Assembly: GCA_002364085.1 (NCBI GenBank)
Contig: DEXK01000011.1
Span: 1 to 64,000, forward strand
Length of the DNA stretch: 64,000 nucleotides
Direction: 5' to 3'
Origin: Balneolaceae bacterium UBA3186
Lineage (GTDB): Bacteria > Bacteroidota > Rhodothermia > Balneolales > Balneolaceae
In this document: piece by piece, positions 60,936 through 64,000 of the stretch
How the letters are laid out: every line of letters starts with the position of its first letter
How positions within the stretch are numbered: position 1 is the stretch's first letter
Program-made: the position numbers and the translations under genes
The notes under the pieces: generated by a model
Told to the model about the DNA's origin: nothing
Seen by the model: the letters and a program-made list of their open reading frames with translations, nothing else
Database searches by the model: none

Positions 60936-61637
60936 TTAATTTAAGGGAACTAATTTATCACCTTTCCATTGCAGTTCCTGAAGGCTTCCATCAATCATTC
61001 GAACGGTCCGGAATGGATATTTCTTTACAAGAGCGTAATCGTGCGTGACCATTAAAACAGCCATACCACGATTATTGATCTGTTTTAATAGATCCATAAT
61101 ATTTTTGCTTGCTCCGGGATCTAAATTTCCGGTAGGTTCATCTGCTAGTAGAATTCTGGGTTCATTTGCCAATGCACGAGCAATTACAACTCGTTGTTGC
61201 TCACCGCCGGATAAATCTTTAGGCATATGTTTTCTACGGTGACTCAAACCAACCATTGTTAAAACTTCTAATACTCTCTGTTTCACAAACTTTGGTTTCT
61301 CACCGGTAACCTGGAGTGCGAAAGCTACATTATCAAATACATTTCGGTCTTGTAAAAGTTGGAAATCCTGAAAAACGATGCCCAATCTTCTTCTCAACAT
61401 AGGGACTTCTTTCATACTTATCTTATTTACAGGGTAATCAGTAACTCTAACGGTTCCTGTATCGGGGACAATATCTCTGTAAAGAAGTTTTAAAAAAGAG
61501 CTTTTACCAATTCCGGTAGCTCCGATTAAATAGGTAAACTCACCATTGTGAAGTTTGAAGTCAATGTTATTGAGCACCTTTCGGTTTTCAAAGCTTAAAC
61601 TTACATTTCGTAATTCAATTACAGATGTTTCTGACAT
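60936..61637 (-). CDS. ftsE: cell division ATPase FtsE-like
   Basis: This 233-residue ABC ATPase has Walker A GATGIGKSS (about 38-46), signature LSGGEQQRV, Walker B ILLADEPTGNLDP and switch His in VTHDY. The FQDFQLL Q-loop, VLNNIDF and YLIGATGIGKSSFLKLLYRD segments fit FtsE. FtsE works with FtsX at the septum, but no ftsX lies beside it; queG follows instead. A MacB/LolD-like role cannot be fully excluded. It overlaps the upstream methyltransferase by 19 bases. Confidence 0.78.
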   Translation of the reverse strand: MSETSVIELRNVSLSFENRKVLNNIDFKLHNGEFTYLIGATGIGKSSFLKLLYRDIVPDTGTVRVTDYPVNKISMKEVPMLRRRLGIVFQDFQLLQDRNVFDNVAFALQVTGEKPKFVKQRVLEVLTMVGLSHRRKHMPKDLSGGEQQRVVIARALANEPRILLADEPTGNLDPGASKNIMDLLKQINNRGMAVLMVTHDYALVKKYPFRTVRMIDGSLQELQWKGDKLVPLN

Positions 61638-62398
61638 TTAAGTACTAGGGTTATGCGTGCGCTGTTTTCATCGGCATCAATAAGATCAAAATCGCCATAT
61701 TTTGCAACTAAATGATAGGGCGTTTGTTTCAAAATTGATAACATTTCTTCTAAAGAATATATCCTCTGTTTATGAACTTCCTTGAATGAGGAAATTATCT
61801 CTTGTTTGTCTTCTGATAATTGCTCAATTTCAAAAGTATTTGTGTGAATTTTGTTGATTGCATCGTACTCGCTAGTTCTGAAAAACCTGAGTGATTTTAC
61901 TTCTGCTTCTTCATTATTCAAATGATCTACTGCTTCCATAGAATTAAGAGGAGTTGAAAAATCAAAAATAAGAAGTCCGTCTTCCTTTAATAGTTTTCTG
62001 CATTCATCAAGCATTATTTTTACTTCCGATTCTGTCTGTAAGTAATTTACACTATCAAAAACGGAGAAAATAACATCAAATTCATCTTCAATATTAATGT
62101 TTAGGAAATCAAGTGTTTTAAATTGAACTGCCGAATCAACTTTTGAAGCTTTTTCTTTTGCAACTTCAATCATGTGAGGGGAAAGGTCGCCGGCAGTTAT
62201 TTCATAGTAGCCCAATTCTTCGAGTGATATTGCTACTGAACCGGTGCCACAGGCAAGTTCTAAAACTTTTTCCGCTTCCGGATGATGTTCCTGAATAATT
62301 TCATCGATGTAGTCTGCCCAGGATTCATAATCCACATTTTCCATCAACTTATCGTATAAAGGAGCCAAGTTAGAATAATTGTCAGTCTCTTTCATCAA
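61619..62398 (-). CDS. class I SAM-dependent methyltransferase
   Basis: This 259-residue protein has motif I VLELACGTGSVAISLEELG, EITAGDLSPHMIEVAKEKA and a post-motif FDVIFSVFDSVNYLQTESEV. No substrate-specific domain is evident. The N-terminus YSNLAPLYDKLMENVDYESW is common to small-molecule methyltransferases of the UbiE-like type. It overlaps pdxA by 17 bases and ftsE by 19, so the three are translationally coupled. Confidence 0.85.
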   Translation of the reverse strand: MMKETDNYSNLAPLYDKLMENVDYESWADYIDEIIQEHHPEAEKVLELACGTGSVAISLEELGYYEITAGDLSPHMIEVAKEKASKVDSAVQFKTLDFLNINIEDEFDVIFSVFDSVNYLQTESEVKIMLDECRKLLKEDGLLIFDFSTPLNSMEAVDHLNNEEAEVKSLRFFRTSEYDAINKIHTNTFEIEQLSEDKQEIISSFKEVHKQRIYSLEEMLSILKQTPYHLVAKYGDFDLIDADENSARITLVLKCQKHL

Positions 62399-63380
62399 TA
62401 GTATTCATTTGTGCAAGTTCTACTGCAAGTCTGTATGCCTGAAGAAAAGAAGAAGAATCAGCAATTCCTTTACCAGCAATATCAAAAGCAGTTCCGTGAT
62501 CAGGTGAAGTTCTGATAATGGGTAGTCCGGCCGAGAAATTTACTCCTTTTCCAAAAGAGATTAACTTAAAAGGAGCTAATCCCTGATCATGGTACATTGC
62601 TAAAATAGCGTCGTACTGGAGATGTTTTTTTTGCCCGAAAAATCCATCTGCGGGGAAGGGGCCCTCAACGTTAATTCCAGACTGGTTCAATTTTTTGATA
62701 GCCGGAGTTATAATTTCTATTTCTTCGGTTCCTAAAACTCCGCCATCACCTGCATGTGGATTTAGTCCAAGTACAGCAATCTTAGGATTAGAAATTCTAA
62801 AATCTTTTTTCAGACTTTCATTAAGGATGTTAGATTTATTAATAATCAGATCTTCGTTGATGGATCCAGCTACTTTACTGATAGGAATATGAACCGTAGC
62901 AAGAGCAACTCTCAGTTCACCATTTACCAACATCATCAGCACCTGTTCCGTATTCGTTTGTTTAGCTAAAAATTCGGTGTGTCCAGGTACTTTAAACCCC
63001 GCAAGTTGGATAGATTCTTTAGAAATTGGCAGAGTTACCATTCCATCCAATTGTTTGGAGGCACATAACTCAATGCTTTTTTCTATCGATTGCATAGATA
63101 TAAGGCCGGATTCTTTATTAATTAAACCCGGTTTACAGCGTGTAGCAATATTCTTGAATTCCAGAATATTTAAAACCTTTGACTTGGCTTCAGCAACAGA
63201 AGAAATGTTGTTAACAGGAATATTTAACCCAAGTTCAGTTTTATAAAAATCTATGACATACTGTGGAGATATTACTATGGGAATAGAAATAGAATGATCT
63301 ATTTGAGAAAGTGATTTTAAGGCTATTTCCGGACCAATTCCGTTAATATCACCAATAGTAATTCCAATCTTTTGCTTCAT
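62382..63380 (-). CDS. pdxA: 4-hydroxythreonine-4-phosphate dehydrogenase
   Basis: This 332-residue PdxA has the N-terminal GDINGIGPEIALKSL, metal-binding His regions PGHTEFLAKQT, GLNPHAGDGGVLG and AMYHDQGLAPFKL, and the C-terminal RTSPDHGTAFDIAG. It catalyses a late step of pyridoxal 5'-phosphate synthesis by the DXP-dependent route. It is preceded by the GWxTD gene, 39 bases away. Confidence 0.95.
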   Translation of the reverse strand: MKQKIGITIGDINGIGPEIALKSLSQIDHSISIPIVISPQYVIDFYKTELGLNIPVNNISSVAEAKSKVLNILEFKNIATRCKPGLINKESGLISMQSIEKSIELCASKQLDGMVTLPISKESIQLAGFKVPGHTEFLAKQTNTEQVLMMLVNGELRVALATVHIPISKVAGSINEDLIINKSNILNESLKKDFRISNPKIAVLGLNPHAGDGGVLGTEEIEIITPAIKKLNQSGINVEGPFPADGFFGQKKHLQYDAILAMYHDQGLAPFKLISFGKGVNFSAGLPIIRTSPDHGTAFDIAGKGIADSSSFLQAYRLAVELAQMNTIDERD

Positions 63381-63419
63381 CTACTTAAGTTAACACTTAA
63401 GCCATTGAAACGCAGACGA

Positions 63420-64000
63420 TTATTTACCAACCAGCATGAATTCCGAGAATCCGGAACCCTTCTCAAATACAAAAGTTCTTCCGTTATATTTCCATGTTTC
63501 AATAACCAGACCTTTCTTTGGAAAAGTTCTGTCACGAGAAATAGGGGGGCCATATTTTATATAAACTTCGCCACGATCCGTATCTTGTCCATTTGGGGTT
63601 TCCGGAGACCGATACTCAACAAAAGCATAATGAACACGGCGGTAATATTCTGTCATGAGCTCATTAAATTCTGTATTCGGAGTTGGATCTCTTTTCTTCC
63701 AAAAGGCTCTGAATTTCTGTTCCTTCTCTACTGAATTTCCTTTTTTTAATGATTTTAATTCCTCATCTGGAACTATGTATTTCATCATATCGATAGCGAT
63801 ATCCAGATTTAAAAGAGAAGGAGGAATATCGGGCCAGAAAGATCGAACTAGTTTTTTAGCTTTGATTTCACCTTCAGAACTGCTTTTTAATTCAAGAGTA
63901 TAAATAGAGTTCTCAAGTTCTGAATTAGGCACATCTATTAGTGCATAAGTAAAAGAGCCTTCATTTTTATCTATTATAAGTGTGGTTTCTTTTTTTGTTG
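63420..64000 (-). CDS. GWxTD-domain protein (5' end outside window)
   Basis: The frame is open to the window edge, so the start lies beyond 64000 and the GTG at 63932 is probably internal. The visible 193 residues contain the conserved C-terminal block of GWxTD-domain proteins (KFRAFWKKRDPTPNTEFNEL, then EYYRRVHYAFVEYRSPETPN, RGEVYIKYGPP and IETWKYNGRTFVFEKGSGF). The family is typical of Balneolota/Rhodothermota; its function is unknown. The end is certain, the start is not. Confidence 0.82.
   Translation of the reverse strand, partial: TKKETTLIIDKNEGSFTYALIDVPNSELENSIYTLELKSSSEGEIKAKKLVRSFWPDIPPSLLNLDIAIDMMKYIVPDEELKSLKKGNSVEKEQKFRAFWKKRDPTPNTEFNELMTEYYRRVHYAFVEYRSPETPNGQDTDRGEVYIKYGPPISRDRTFPKKGLVIETWKYNGRTFVFEKGSGFSEFMLVGK

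Overview
The window is AT-rich bacterial chromosome, most likely from the Balneolota (Bacteroidota/Rhodothermota side of the FCB group). Three things suggest this: a GWxTD-type protein at the right edge, several upstream sites matching the Bacteroidota-type promoter box TAnnTTTG, and many signal peptides or lipoproteins together with the housekeeping order thrS-infC-rpmI-rplT-pheS-pheT. No rRNA, phage, transposase or CRISPR array was seen.

Layout. 1-830: one small secreted-protein gene framed by a long imperfect stem-loop and a matching inverted core, built like a mobile gene cassette. 0.9-10.4 kb: a minus-strand housekeeping block (TPR protein, lolD, ymdB, zapA and a coiled-coil partner, pheT, pheS, rplT, rpmI, infC with an AUC start, thrS). 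10.5-18.5 kb: plus strand, with a multi-PAS histidine kinase, an AbgT transporter, tRNA-Val (minus strand), nusB, ychF and two tandem paralogous propeller-like lipoproteins. 18.5-22.2 kb: a minus-strand operon of cupredoxin, membrane nucleotide cyclase and outer-membrane barrel. 22.3-26.1 kb: deoC with a full-length aldehyde dehydrogenase, a short aldehyde-dehydrogenase-like protein and a SPOR lipoprotein. 26.2-29.3 kb: a REC-GAF-PAS-histidine kinase. 29.4-33.1 kb: miscellaneous membrane and enzyme genes. 33.1-36.8 kb: a second, paralogous copy of the cupredoxin-cyclase-barrel operon in the same order. 37-40.9 kb: a serine hydrolase, a TMEM45/DUF716-like membrane protein and small lipoproteins. 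40.9-44.8 kb: an integron-type cassette array (five attC sites plus one truncated one, six small genes in the same orientation) with no integrase in the window. 44.9-64 kb: a carotenoid desaturase-like enzyme, a THUMP-like methyltransferase, a CotH lipoprotein, rlmD, a lone cyclic-nucleotide-binding protein, a BamA/TamA-type barrel, tatA, gatA, an SDR, an M28 peptidase, prmA, Ppx/GppA, an ECF sigma factor, queG, ftsE, a methyltransferase, pdxA and the GWxTD protein.

The two strongest leads are the duplicated three-gene module (a secreted copper-type protein, a transmembrane class III cyclase and an outer-membrane barrel, with 1-28 nt between genes), which looks like an envelope-to-second-messenger sensing unit, and the integrase-less cassette array, whose attC sites keep the extrahelical bases expected of the single-stranded recombination substrate. 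Function is inferred throughout from sequence motifs read by eye; no database search was possible.
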